Below the pieces are notes generated by a model. That model saw nothing but the letters and a program-made list of their open reading frames with translations, searched no databases and was not told the origin of the DNA. 7,782 bases of DNA from Candidatus Aegiribacteria sp. (lineage in GTDB: Bacteria > Fermentibacterota > Fermentibacteria > Fermentibacterales > Fermentibacteraceae): NCBI GenBank assembly GCA_021107345.1, contig JAIOSX010000213.1, positions 1-7,782 on the forward strand, written 5' to 3'. This document shows, piece after piece, positions 1-6,243 of the stretch (positions are counted from its first letter, which is position 1; each line of letters opens with the position of its first letter). The translations under genes and the position numbers were made by a program.

Positions 1-399
1 GACCATAATACGCTTTATTCCCTCGACTGCGTGATCAGTCAGCTCACGGTATCCTGACTTTGCGCTGGCAATAACTATAAGGACCACAGGCTGATCCATC
101 ACTTCAAAGGATTGGCAGATGACAGAATCACCGGTCTTTCCGCTCATAGTGATCTGATCGATTTGCTTAAAGCCTGTCAGGTCAAGAACGTTTTTGTTCA
201 TTTCCCAGACGAAACCAGCTAAGGCAGCAAGTGAACCGGAATCCAGCCTGGATTCTATGTCGACCACGGCAAAACCCTCTTCGGTAGATAACAGAGCTGC
301 CTTGAAACCTCCCTCATGGGCTACATGTTCAAGCTGTTTTTTTATAGCATCCATTGGCATTTCTGAACGGTCTTTTCGACGATCTTTACCTGTTTTCAT
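1..399 (-). CDS. Roadblock/LC7-domain protein (MglB-like), 3' end off window
   Basis: This open frame enters from position 399 and is still open at position 1, so about 133 residues are visible and the C-terminus is missing. I translated it by hand. After a short basic N-terminus (MKTGKDRRKDRSE) comes a helix (DAIKKQLEHVAHEGGFKA), then ALLSTEEGFAVV, a helix with SLAALAGFVWEMNKNV, and paired strands around QITMSGKTGDSVICQSF and QPVVLIVIASAKSGY, followed by another helix. This order fits the Roadblock/LC7 fold, whose members bind small Ras-like GTPases (MglB is the GTPase-activating partner of MglA) or act as regulatory scaffolds. The frame also opens at an ATG at 420. I prefer the ATG at 399 because AGAGG lies 10 nt upstream of it, while the 420 start has only a weak purine run. 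It follows the beta-helix gene after about 150 non-coding bases. The family call is by pattern recognition, and no GTPase partner is visible in the window. Confidence 0.72.
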   Translation of the reverse strand, partial: MKTGKDRRKDRSEMPMDAIKKQLEHVAHEGGFKAALLSTEEGFAVVDIESRLDSGSLAALAGFVWEMNKNVLDLTGFKQIDQITMSGKTGDSVICQSFEVMDQPVVLIVIASAKSGYRELTDHAVEGIKRIMV

Positions 400-420
400 T
401 GTGGTTGAACCTCTTTCCAT

Positions 421-546
421 TTAGACAGAGCTTTCTTCGGGAAAATGATAATGATAGATTACTCCGTTTAGTTATTTCATTCAATCCCTGATTATACTCA
501 GGCAAGCCGGCATCGGAAACTGGATTTCATTCCCGGTCAGTACAGT
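421..546. other. intergenic region with 9-bp direct repeat
   Basis: This is the main non-coding gap, lying between the stop of the beta-helix gene and the Roadblock gene. On the minus strand the nonamer GAATGAAAT occurs twice, at 532-524 and 482-474. The copies are 50 bp apart, close to five helical turns, and flank the candidate TATAAT. No hairpin followed by a T-run is visible, so no intrinsic terminator can be assigned to the upstream gene. No small open frame with a convincing ribosome binding site was found. Confidence 0.4.
491..519 (-). promoter_or_regulatory. candidate sigma70-type promoter upstream of the Roadblock gene
   Basis: Reading the minus strand, a perfect TATAAT lies at 496-491. 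A poor -35 match (TTTCCG, 519-514) precedes it at a 17-nt spacing. It would place a transcript start near 484, roughly 85 nt before the preferred ATG at 399. The -10 is good but the -35 matches only three of six bases, so this is a candidate only. The -10 also sits in the loop of a small inverted repeat (CCTGA...TCAGG, 502-487). Confidence 0.3.
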
Positions 547-2613
547 CTATCTTATCAGTATCATCTCCGCTGTTTCTTCTCCTGTTCCGAATACTCTCAA
601 ATGAACGAAGTAAATGCCATTCTCAAGTGGTTTCCCGTTTTCATCTCTGCCGTCCCAGTCAAATTCGAACGAACCTGCATCTATACTGTCGTCTGCGAGA
701 ATCCGTACAAGCTGACCGGAGATATTGTATACAGAGAGTCTGATATCAGAACCTGTTTCGATATTCAGCATTACCCGGGTAAAAGAGCTGAAGGGGTTGG
801 GATAGATACTGCTGATAGTGAATATTTCTTCTCTGCAGCAATCCGGATTCAAGGAAATACCTGTGGTATCGTAATACTCCATTGCTCCGATATCCCAGAA
901 GCCGCCATTCGGTCGGGGATTAAGCAGATAATCATGCCACAGGGTCATCTCAATACCATCGTCAATAGCAGGACACCCCGACTGTAGACGGAAATCGGAT
1001 GGCTGTGAAGGCGTTGAAGATACAAAGGGATTTGTTGAGGTCATGAGGTTGTTGGACACATCTCCTATTCCTCCCAATATACCGCCATCCGGAGAATAGA
1101 TGAGATTGTTCTTGATTATGAAGTCATTACCCTCGAGATCCAGTACCGTAAAGTAACCGCCTTCGCTGTAGAACGTGTTATTATAAATATTTATTTGATC
1201 AGAAACCGGCATGCTGGAATTTCGGTTGGTCACTTCAATAGACCTTCTGCCTGATTGATATCCTGATGCTTGAATGATGTTGTTCCTGATTGTTGTCTCG
1301 TAGCATGACAGATACAGTGCAACGGCCGTGTTCAGGTTGCAGAGGAAGTGATTCCTCTCAACTATCACATCTCTTACATACTCAAAGCTTCCAGCGTTCA
1401 TAGGTGCAATCGCCAGAGGCCAATCTTCAATGTCTCCCTCAAACATGTTGTCTGAAATGAGTATGTTCTCGGAATATGTTCCGGGATCATACAGGGCGTT
1501 ACCCGCCCATGGAGGACCGTGCAGTTTTATCAGATGCCCGGTATCCCTTGAACCGGACAAGTAGTTACTGCTGATTACCGCTTTATTCAAGTATGGAAAT
1601 CTTGTTATGTGGGATGTATCTGAATCTGTGAGTTCAGATCCAAGCAGCAGTAACCTTTCAAGGCAGGCGTACATGTCCGCCATATAGAAATCATAGAACC
1701 TGCAGTTGATAATCGATATTCCGTTGAATGGCTGATGATTCTGACCGTGATTCGCATTGTAATGCGCCAGAACGGAACCTGGCAATGATATTCCTGTATA
1801 GCAATTATGAATCTTCATTCTGAGGAAAAGGATATTGTGAATCTCGCCTGAGCTTGTAATCGCGATGTCACTTACCGCTCCAGTTATCACAATGTCCTGG
1901 AAACGCCAGTCGTATGTGTTGACACTGTCGGGATTTAATTTAATTCCACTGGACAGGCTGAAAGCGGCTCCATCAAGTATGGGATTATTCGCATAGATAC
2001 CCCAGTCATCAGGATTTGCTCCGGGGCCGAATGCACCAAATACACCTGGTCCGCCAATGTTCAGGAACCCTGTACTTCCTGCTGTCCAGCTTTCTCCGCG
2101 ACGTAGCAGAAGACGTTTCCCGGCCTCCAGGTAACCTATGATCTCATAAAAATCCGATGTTGTAACATGCATGGCTCCCGACGGGGCTCCGGTGAAATCA
2201 CCTGAAGTTGAAAAACAGATCGTATTGGTTCCGGAGAACACGTCATCGGGATCCTGTACTTCTATAACAACATCTGTTATAGCAGTCTCTCCGGCATCCC
2301 GTACGGTAAGAGAAACGGTATAGGAGCCTGGAGTTTCAAAAACATGCCCTGCCATAGGACCGTACGCCATGTTTCTGCTCAGACCGTTCACAACCCAGTT
2401 ACCGCTGCCCGGATCATCGAATTCCCAGTAGTATTCGAGTTCATGAAAAGGATCATCCGTAGATGTTCCTGTGGTCTGTACCGCATCGAAGAACACAGCC
2501 AGTGGAGCAACTCCAGCGGTAAGATTTGGTTCTATAACCGGTGTGATGTCACCAAAACTCAGCTGGAAAAGCAGAAATACAAGGATAGGACATACCACAT
2601 ATACTATATTCAT
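547..2613 (-). CDS. Secreted PKD / parallel beta-helix protein with FlgD-Ig sorting tail
   Basis: This is a predicted 688-residue exported protein. Residues 1-21 are a signal peptide with a hydrophobic core (VCPILVFLLF) and a small residue at the end. Residues about 23-121 form a PKD-type Ig domain, with YYWEFDDPGSG, the strand signature GSYTVSLTVRDAG and a closing VVIEVQDPD. Residues about 230-520 are irregular repeats of short strands and Asn-rich turns (IIVERNHF, TTIRNNII, INIYNNTFY, FIIKNNLIYS), typical of right-handed parallel beta-helices. A segment with CPAIDDG (547-553) and DIGAMEYYD (574-582) resembles the end of 'choice-of-anchor Q' proteins. The last about 87 residues hold YPNPF (604-608), VYNISGQLVR and NGIYFVHL, a FlgD-Ig/type IX-style sorting domain. 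Beta-helix proteins of this kind often bind or cleave polysaccharides, but no catalytic residues can be assigned. An in-frame ATG at 2652 exists. The start at 2613 is chosen because AGGGGG lies 5 nt upstream, the signal peptide then begins at residue 1, and the promoter puts the transcript start at about 2652. Confidence 0.88.
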   Translation of the reverse strand: MNIVYVVCPILVFLLFQLSFGDITPVIEPNLTAGVAPLAVFFDAVQTTGTSTDDPFHELEYYWEFDDPGSGNWVVNGLSRNMAYGPMAGHVFETPGSYTVSLTVRDAGETAITDVVIEVQDPDDVFSGTNTICFSTSGDFTGAPSGAMHVTTSDFYEIIGYLEAGKRLLLRRGESWTAGSTGFLNIGGPGVFGAFGPGANPDDWGIYANNPILDGAAFSLSSGIKLNPDSVNTYDWRFQDIVITGAVSDIAITSSGEIHNILFLRMKIHNCYTGISLPGSVLAHYNANHGQNHQPFNGISIINCRFYDFYMADMYACLERLLLLGSELTDSDTSHITRFPYLNKAVISSNYLSGSRDTGHLIKLHGPPWAGNALYDPGTYSENILISDNMFEGDIEDWPLAIAPMNAGSFEYVRDVIVERNHFLCNLNTAVALYLSCYETTIRNNIIQASGYQSGRRSIEVTNRNSSMPVSDQINIYNNTFYSEGGYFTVLDLEGNDFIIKNNLIYSPDGGILGGIGDVSNNLMTSTNPFVSSTPSQPSDFRLQSGCPAIDDGIEMTLWHDYLLNPRPNGGFWDIGAMEYYDTTGISLNPDCCREEIFTISSIYPNPFSSFTRVMLNIETGSDIRLSVYNISGQLVRILADDSIDAGSFEFDWDGRDENGKPLENGIYFVHLRVFGTGEETAEMILIR

Positions 2614-2618
2614 TGTAT

Positions 2619-2624
2619 CCCCCT
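2619..2624 (-). promoter_or_regulatory. ribosome binding site deciding the start of the beta-helix gene
   Basis: AGGGGG on the minus strand sits 5 nt (ATACA) before the ATG at 2613. Nothing comparable precedes the longer in-frame start at 2652, so this site supports the shorter 688-residue protein. Confidence 0.75.
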
Positions 2625-2658
2625 GATTGAATTGAAAATACCCCTTATTCACTAAATT

Positions 2659-2687
2659 AGAATACCAGGATAGTTCGGCTCTGTCAA
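2659..2687 (-). promoter_or_regulatory. sigma70-type promoter of the beta-helix gene
   Basis: On the minus strand a perfect -35 TTGACA (2687-2682) is followed after exactly 17 nt by TATTCT (2664-2659). TGG directly precedes the -10, giving an extended TGn -10 element. The predicted transcript start is near 2652, with a 5' leader of about 40 nt before the ATG at 2613. The site lies in the 104-nt gap after the DUF116 gene and separates the secreted protein from the housekeeping cluster. The assignment rests on consensus matching only. The -10 matches four of six bases, but spacing and -35 are ideal. Confidence 0.7.
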
Positions 2688-2717
2688 TTTTTCGATCAGA
2701 TGCAGGCAGGGGATTAT

Positions 2718-3431
2718 TCAGTCGAGGAACAGTTCAAGTGCGGCTTCCAGTTCTTCCGTATTGACCCAAGTGTCGAAGCAGGGGCCGTTCCGCCACTCAT
2801 TCAGAACACCCACCGTTGTTATGGGATGCACATCCAGAATTCCAAGTGAAAGGTCAACGGGGCAGGCCACCGCGATAATAAGTGAAGGTCCGACTTTCTC
2901 CACTATCCTTCTGGCCGAGGTTCCACCCGAGGCTATTGCGAAATGCGTGCCGAATCTGTCCCTTATATCAAGAAGATTCCCTATTGGGCATTTGCCGCAT
3001 CTTTCGCAGGAATCGGGATCGAAGGTCAGCCTTCGAGGACATTCATGATTCTGAAGGCAATGAGGAATGAGAATCAGAGTTTCAGCGGAGCTGTATTTTA
3101 TACCTGTTTCAGATAGTGCTTTCCGGTTATTCATGGCCACGACCATCTTCTCCGGTGTATGGGGGGGTAAAGAATGAATCGACTGAAGTGCCTTCAGTGT
3201 CCAGAATGAAAGCTTCAGTGGTATCGGGTTGTCTTTTGCACCCTTTTCGAACAGTAATCCGTTTACCTGAAACACTGCTATTGTAAGCAGTCCTGCCACT
3301 AGTGAGATCAAAAGCCCCACATCTGCTGCAAGCAGAATAAGGAATACAATCAGCGCCGGAGCAATGGAAAACAGCATAAGCCCGGTACGGAACAGCAGCC
3401 CGGCTTTTTTAAGTTCTTCCAAGCTTATCAC
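2718..3431 (-). CDS. DUF116 family protein with two N-terminal membrane helices
   Basis: This 237-residue protein of the uncharacterised DUF116 family has two hydrophobic helices (about 16-36 and 38-60) and then a soluble, presumably cytoplasmic domain. The domain carries the family landmarks: PHCLQNHECP (123-132), the cysteine cluster CERCGKCPIG (142-151), ASGGTSARRIV (167-177), AVACPVDLSLGI (187-198) and GVLNEWRNGPCFDT (208-221). The seven cysteines at 125, 131, 142, 145, 148, 190 and 218 could hold an Fe-S cluster or zinc, which is inference. It overlaps the end of fmt by 23 nt. From general knowledge, DUF116 genes also sit beside def and fmt in many Clostridia, so the linkage is not accidental, but no function has been agreed. 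The first start is a GTG at 3431 without a clear ribosome site. A TTG at 3422 has GGTGA 5 nt upstream and would trim only three residues. It is the last gene of the tight cluster. Confidence 0.85.
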   Translation of the reverse strand: MISLEELKKAGLLFRTGLMLFSIAPALIVFLILLAADVGLLISLVAGLLTIAVFQVNGLLFEKGAKDNPIPLKLSFWTLKALQSIHSLPPHTPEKMVVAMNNRKALSETGIKYSSAETLILIPHCLQNHECPRRLTFDPDSCERCGKCPIGNLLDIRDRFGTHFAIASGGTSARRIVEKVGPSLIIAVACPVDLSLGILDVHPITTVGVLNEWRNGPCFDTWVNTEELEAALELFLD

Positions 3432-4332
3432 CGGTTTTCATCTTTGTGCCCCGGAGGAATTCGGCTGTGCTCATGACGCTTTTGGAGGCCGGCTGGAGTT
3501 TCAGGATCTCCAGTGACTCCTCTCCCCCGCATCCCGCATGAAGTGAACCTTCCTCGATAACTATCTTACCGGGATCTTCGTTGTATTGAGATATCCGTAC
3601 TTCAGAGATTTTCAGGAGTTTTCCCGAATACATTGTTCTTGCTCCCGGAGATGGTTGAAAAGCCCTCACCTTTCGCTCAAGGTATTGAGCAGGCCTGTTC
3701 CAGTCCATCCAGGTCTCATCTGTTGTTATCTTATCGGCGTAAAGCGCTTCATCCGCCTGGCTCTTGGGAATCAGTTTTCCGGTGGAATGTCCTTCAATAA
3801 CATCGATAAGGTTGTTTGCGGCTATTACTGACAGCCGTTTTTCCAGTGAACCTGTGGTATCAAGGGGGAGTATTCCCTCATGATATACGGCAATGACAGG
3901 CCCTGTGTCCCATCCGCTGTCCGTAAGCATGAATGAAACCCCTGTCTCCTTCCTGCCATCAAGTATTGCTCTGGCAACCGGTGCGGCACCTCTGTACTCA
4001 GGCAGAAGGGATGGATGAACATTGATCACGCCAAGCGGTGATGCCTTCAGAAGCTTCTCCGGAAGCCAGGCACCGTACGCTGCTGATACCATCAATTCCG
4101 GTTCCATGGATTTCAGAGTATTAATGAAATCACCTTTGAGTTTATCCGGCTGACATAGTTCAAGCCTGTTCTTATGAGCATATTCAGCAACAGGAGGCTG
4201 GCGCAGATTCCTACCTCTGCCTGCGGGTCTGGGCGGTCTTGAAATGACACACAGGATAGTATGCTCCGATTCGATGAGTGCCCTCAGGCATGGTAAAGCA
4301 AAGACGGAAGTACCCAGAAAAATGATTCTCAT
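3409..4332 (-). CDS. fmt: Methionyl-tRNA formyltransferase
   Basis: This 307-residue protein has the usual length for Fmt. It transfers a formyl group from 10-formyltetrahydrofolate to Met-tRNA(fMet), producing the initiator tRNA used in bacterial translation. The N-terminal Rossmann-like domain opens with MRIIFLGTSVFALPCL and carries the basic loop SRPPRPAGRGR (31-41) seen in Fmt. Catalytic residues are visible as Asn104 and His106 in INVHPSLLPEYRGAAP, and Asp142 in DSGWDTGPV, corresponding to the Asn-His-Asp triad of the E. coli enzyme. The C-terminal tRNA-contacting OB-like domain (about 205-300) includes AFQPSPGA and ends with the typical EFLRG. Its ATG shares one base with the def stop codon (TGATG), so the two are probably translationally coupled. 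AGGA lies 7 nt before the ATG. Its 3' end overlaps the DUF116 gene. The sequence is complete, with no missing key residue. Confidence 0.97.
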   Translation of the reverse strand: MRIIFLGTSVFALPCLRALIESEHTILCVISRPPRPAGRGRNLRQPPVAEYAHKNRLELCQPDKLKGDFINTLKSMEPELMVSAAYGAWLPEKLLKASPLGVINVHPSLLPEYRGAAPVARAILDGRKETGVSFMLTDSGWDTGPVIAVYHEGILPLDTTGSLEKRLSVIAANNLIDVIEGHSTGKLIPKSQADEALYADKITTDETWMDWNRPAQYLERKVRAFQPSPGARTMYSGKLLKISEVRISQYNEDPGKIVIEEGSLHAGCGGEESLEILKLQPASKSVMSTAEFLRGTKMKTGDKLGRT

Positions 4333-4862
4333 CAGAGAATCCTGCTGTCAGGACCGTATTCTCTCTTTATCTCGATAAGCTGCTTTTTTACAAGTCGCTT
4401 TCTTATGGGAGTGAGCCTGTCCACAAATAGAATTCCATTCAGATGGTCATTCTCATGCTGGACTGCCCTTGCGGAATAATCATCGAGTTCAAGGGTGAAT
4501 TGCTTGCCTGAAAGGTCGTAAGCGATAATAACCGCGCTTGATGGCCTTCTGACATACTCGAAAACCCCCGGGATACTCAGGCATCCTTCCTCATCCTTCT
4601 GCAGAGGTTCCGATGTTGTAACCTCCGGATTGATGAACACTGAATGGCCTTTAAGCTGGAGTTCCTCCGGATTGAGTATGAATACCCTTACATTCTCCCC
4701 GGCCTGCGGGGCTGCGAGACCAAGTCCCTTTTCAAATTTCAGGATATCTACCATATCCATAAGCAGGGATTGAAGAAACTCCTGCTCCGAAGAGATATCA
4801 ATATTCCTCGATACATTCCTCAGTATACTCGAACCGTAATACTGAAGTTTTCTTGATGACAT
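4332..4862 (-). CDS. def: Peptide deformylase
   Basis: This 176-residue metalloenzyme removes the formyl group from the N-terminal methionine of nascent chains at the ribosome exit. All three family motifs are intact: GLGLAAPQAG (46-55), EGCLSIPG (92-99) and HENDHLNG (136-143). Cys94, His136 and His140 are the metal ligands and Glu137 is the catalytic acid/base. Length is close to that of the E. coli enzyme. The frame can be extended eight codons upstream to a TTG at 4886, but the ATG at 4862 is preferred. It follows a purine-rich AAGGGTGGAG, and the extension (MSGCKGGV) has no family counterpart. It lies 37 nt after yajC, and its stop codon overlaps the fmt start. The def-fmt pair is the common bacterial arrangement and the two enzymes act at opposite ends of the same formylation cycle. 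Confidence 0.97.
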   Translation of the reverse strand: MSSRKLQYYGSSILRNVSRNIDISSEQEFLQSLLMDMVDILKFEKGLGLAAPQAGENVRVFILNPEELQLKGHSVFINPEVTTSEPLQKDEEGCLSIPGVFEYVRRPSSAVIIAYDLSGKQFTLELDDYSARAVQHENDHLNGILFVDRLTPIRKRLVKKQLIEIKREYGPDSRIL

Positions 4863-4885
4863 GACTCCACCCTTACATCCCGACA

Positions 4886-4901
4886 AACCCCTTATAGGGT
4901 T
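4886..4901 (-). other. small inverted repeat at the yajC/def junction
   Basis: On the minus strand AACCC (4901-4897) and GGGTT (4890-4886) can pair with a 6-nt loop. The repeat overlaps the yajC stop codon. There is no T-run after it, so it does not look like a terminator. It could at most affect def translation or mRNA processing. The stem is only five pairs. Confidence 0.3.
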
Positions 4902-5355
4902 ATTTGCAGTTAGCTTCGCTCTGGCTCTCGATCTGCAGGGAATTTCTGTCTACATCTATCTTGACCCCGTCAGCAATTTTTACTGTAACCACGTCATCAC
5001 CCTTGAGATTAGTTATTATGCCGTGTATTCCACCGCTTGTTACTACTCTGTCATCCTTTTGGAGGGCACTCCGCATTGCCTTCAACATCTTGGCCTGCTT
5101 CTGCTGAGGGCGGATCATCAGGAAGTAGAATATCGCTATGATGGCTATCATCGGGAGGAAACTCATGATTCCCCCACCGCCCATGCATGCCTGAGGTTGT
5201 GCCTCATCGGAAGTAGCTGTACCTGTTTCTGTGGTTGTTGTGGTGGTAGTGGTTTCAATCGCTTCACCACCGGTCGGAGCGGTATCCGTTCTGGATTCAC
5301 TCTGCGCGAACACGATACCGGTTAAAATTATCATAACTATCAACATTTTTTTCAT
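4900..5355 (-). CDS. yajC: YajC-family preprotein translocase subunit with Thr-rich exported N-terminus
   Basis: This 151-residue protein has the YajC core, a membrane helix at about 64-80 (MSFLPMIAIIAIFYFLM). It is followed directly by the family signature IRPQQKQAK (81-89) and a small cytoplasmic beta-domain (DDRVVTSGGIHGIITNL, DVVTVKIADGVKIDV). YajC associates with SecDF and the Sec translocon and is usually dispensable. Unusually, residues 1-17 look like a cleavable signal peptide (MKKMLIVMIILTGIVFA). About 45 polar residues follow before the membrane helix, including eight consecutive threonines (35-42) and an ACMGGGG linker. If the signal is cleaved, the linker faces the periplasm and the core is in the cytoplasm, which agrees with known YajC topology. 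AGGGAG 5 nt before the ATG at 5355 supports the start. It is placed between ftsX (12 nt upstream) and def, not beside tgt or secDF as is common. Confidence 0.88.
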   Translation of the reverse strand: MKKMLIVMIILTGIVFAQSESRTDTAPTGGEAIETTTTTTTTETGTATSDEAQPQACMGGGGIMSFLPMIAIIAIFYFLMIRPQQKQAKMLKAMRSALQKDDRVVTSGGIHGIITNLKGDDVVTVKIADGVKIDVDRNSLQIESQSEANCK

Positions 5356-5367
5356 TTTGTCTCCCTG

Positions 5368-6243
5368 TCAGGATCGAGGTTTTGGAATGCCGGACTTCAT
5401 GCCTATCCAGCTTCCAGCAGCACCGGATGAAGCTCCAAGAATAAGAACCAGCATTATCCATTTTCCGGGTAAGAACTGGTGGGGTACGCTGGAAGAAAGC
5501 ATCCAGGATACAGCCATTGTCAGAAACAGGCTGCCTGCGGCTCCGGCCACACCTGTAATCAGTCCCTCACCGAGGAACGGTACTCTTACGAACCACCCCG
5601 GTGCCCCTACTATACTCATTATCTGTACTGCAAGTGCCCTTCTCGCAACGGCAAGCCTTACAGTATTCGCCACTACAAGTGAAAGGCTCATCGCCAGAAC
5701 AAGCCCGGCGAGTATTACCAGTTTTTCAAGAATGTCAACCGCCTTTGTCAGGCCCGGCAGATACTCCTTGCCGTAGACTATGTCCTCAACGCCATCCATT
5801 CCGGATATGGTCCTGGCCAGACCGCCGACTTTCTCCGAAGTTCTGTAGTCCGGATGAAGTGATATCTGAATAGAAGGCGGAAGATGAAACTGGGGGCCCA
5901 GGAGAGTAAGAAGACCGGCCTGTTCAGGAAGGTCTGCTCTGAATACGGCTTCCGCCTCCTCAGGGGATACGTAATAAACCGATCTGACCCCTTCCATACC
6001 GGAAATAATATCCGCAAGATTGATCGCTTCAACTTCAGTGACGTTCTCCCTCAGGAAAACTTCAATGCCTACATTCTCCTGCTCATTCTTAAGAGCTGTC
6101 CCCAGATTCCATGATATGATCAGGAAGATATCGAACACCATGAAGGAGAGGCTGACCATCAGTAAAGTTATCAGAAATGAACCCAGTTTTCTCCGGATAT
6201 TCAGCATGCCTTCGTGAATTGCATTCTTTAAAAGATGAATCAT
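5368..6243 (-). CDS. ftsX: Cell division protein FtsX (ABC transporter-like membrane subunit)
   Basis: This 291-residue protein is the membrane partner of FtsE. FtsEX sits at the division site and, in studied bacteria, passes ATP-driven motion to periplasmic cell-wall hydrolases or their activators. The predicted layout is canonical. A short cytoplasmic N-terminus is followed by membrane helix 1 (about 22-44), then an extracytoplasmic domain of about 120 residues (YVSPEEAEAVF at 91-101, LPPSIQISL at 121-129). Three further helices lie at about 173-194, 222-245 and 262-282. The conserved cytoplasmic loop reads ANTVRLAVARRALAVQIM, then SIVGAPGWFVRVPFLGEG. Most FtsX proteins have an acidic residue in the RRxEI part of this loop, and here it reads RRALAV. 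Its ATG overlaps the ftsE stop codon by four bases (ATGA), implying coupled, stoichiometric synthesis. No hydrolase or EnvC-like partner is in the window. Confidence 0.94.
   Translation of the reverse strand: MIHLLKNAIHEGMLNIRRKLGSFLITLLMVSLSFMVFDIFLIISWNLGTALKNEQENVGIEVFLRENVTEVEAINLADIISGMEGVRSVYYVSPEEAEAVFRADLPEQAGLLTLLGPQFHLPPSIQISLHPDYRTSEKVGGLARTISGMDGVEDIVYGKEYLPGLTKAVDILEKLVILAGLVLAMSLSLVVANTVRLAVARRALAVQIMSIVGAPGWFVRVPFLGEGLITGVAGAAGSLFLTMAVSWMLSSSVPHQFLPGKWIMLVLILGASSGAAGSWIGMKSGIPKPRS

Noticed and set aside
194..424. 76-residue plus-strand open frame
   Set aside because: It is antisense to the Roadblock-like gene, whose translation makes much better protein sense.
487..502. inverted repeat CCTGA/TCAGG read as terminator of the beta-helix gene
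   Set aside because: It has a five-pair stem and no T-run, and its loop contains the candidate -10 box. It is too weak to call as a terminator.
601..987. 128-residue plus-strand open frame
   Set aside because: It is antisense to the sorting tail of the beta-helix protein, with no family features. It is a shadow frame.
1000..2000. internal repeats of the beta-helix gene as possible DNA repeats or recombination sites
   Set aside because: The repetition is at the level of protein coils with divergent sequence. No long identical DNA repeats are evident.
4886..4901. inverted repeat after yajC read as a terminator
   Set aside because: The stem is only five pairs and no T-run follows. def begins 37 nt downstream, so a full stop to transcription is unlikely.
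4861..5325. 154-residue plus-strand open frame
   Set aside because: It lies antisense across yajC and has no recognisable domain or ribosome binding site.
5231..5776. 181-residue plus-strand open frame beginning with a poly-Val run
   Set aside because: It is antisense to yajC and ftsX. The Val run is simply the complement of the Thr codons, and the two sense genes are clear family members.
5778..6032. 84-residue minus-strand frame within ftsX, and a similar one at 6089-6382
   Set aside because: They are out-of-frame readings of the ftsX and ftsE coding sequence on the same strand. The FtsE and FtsX frames are complete and canonical.
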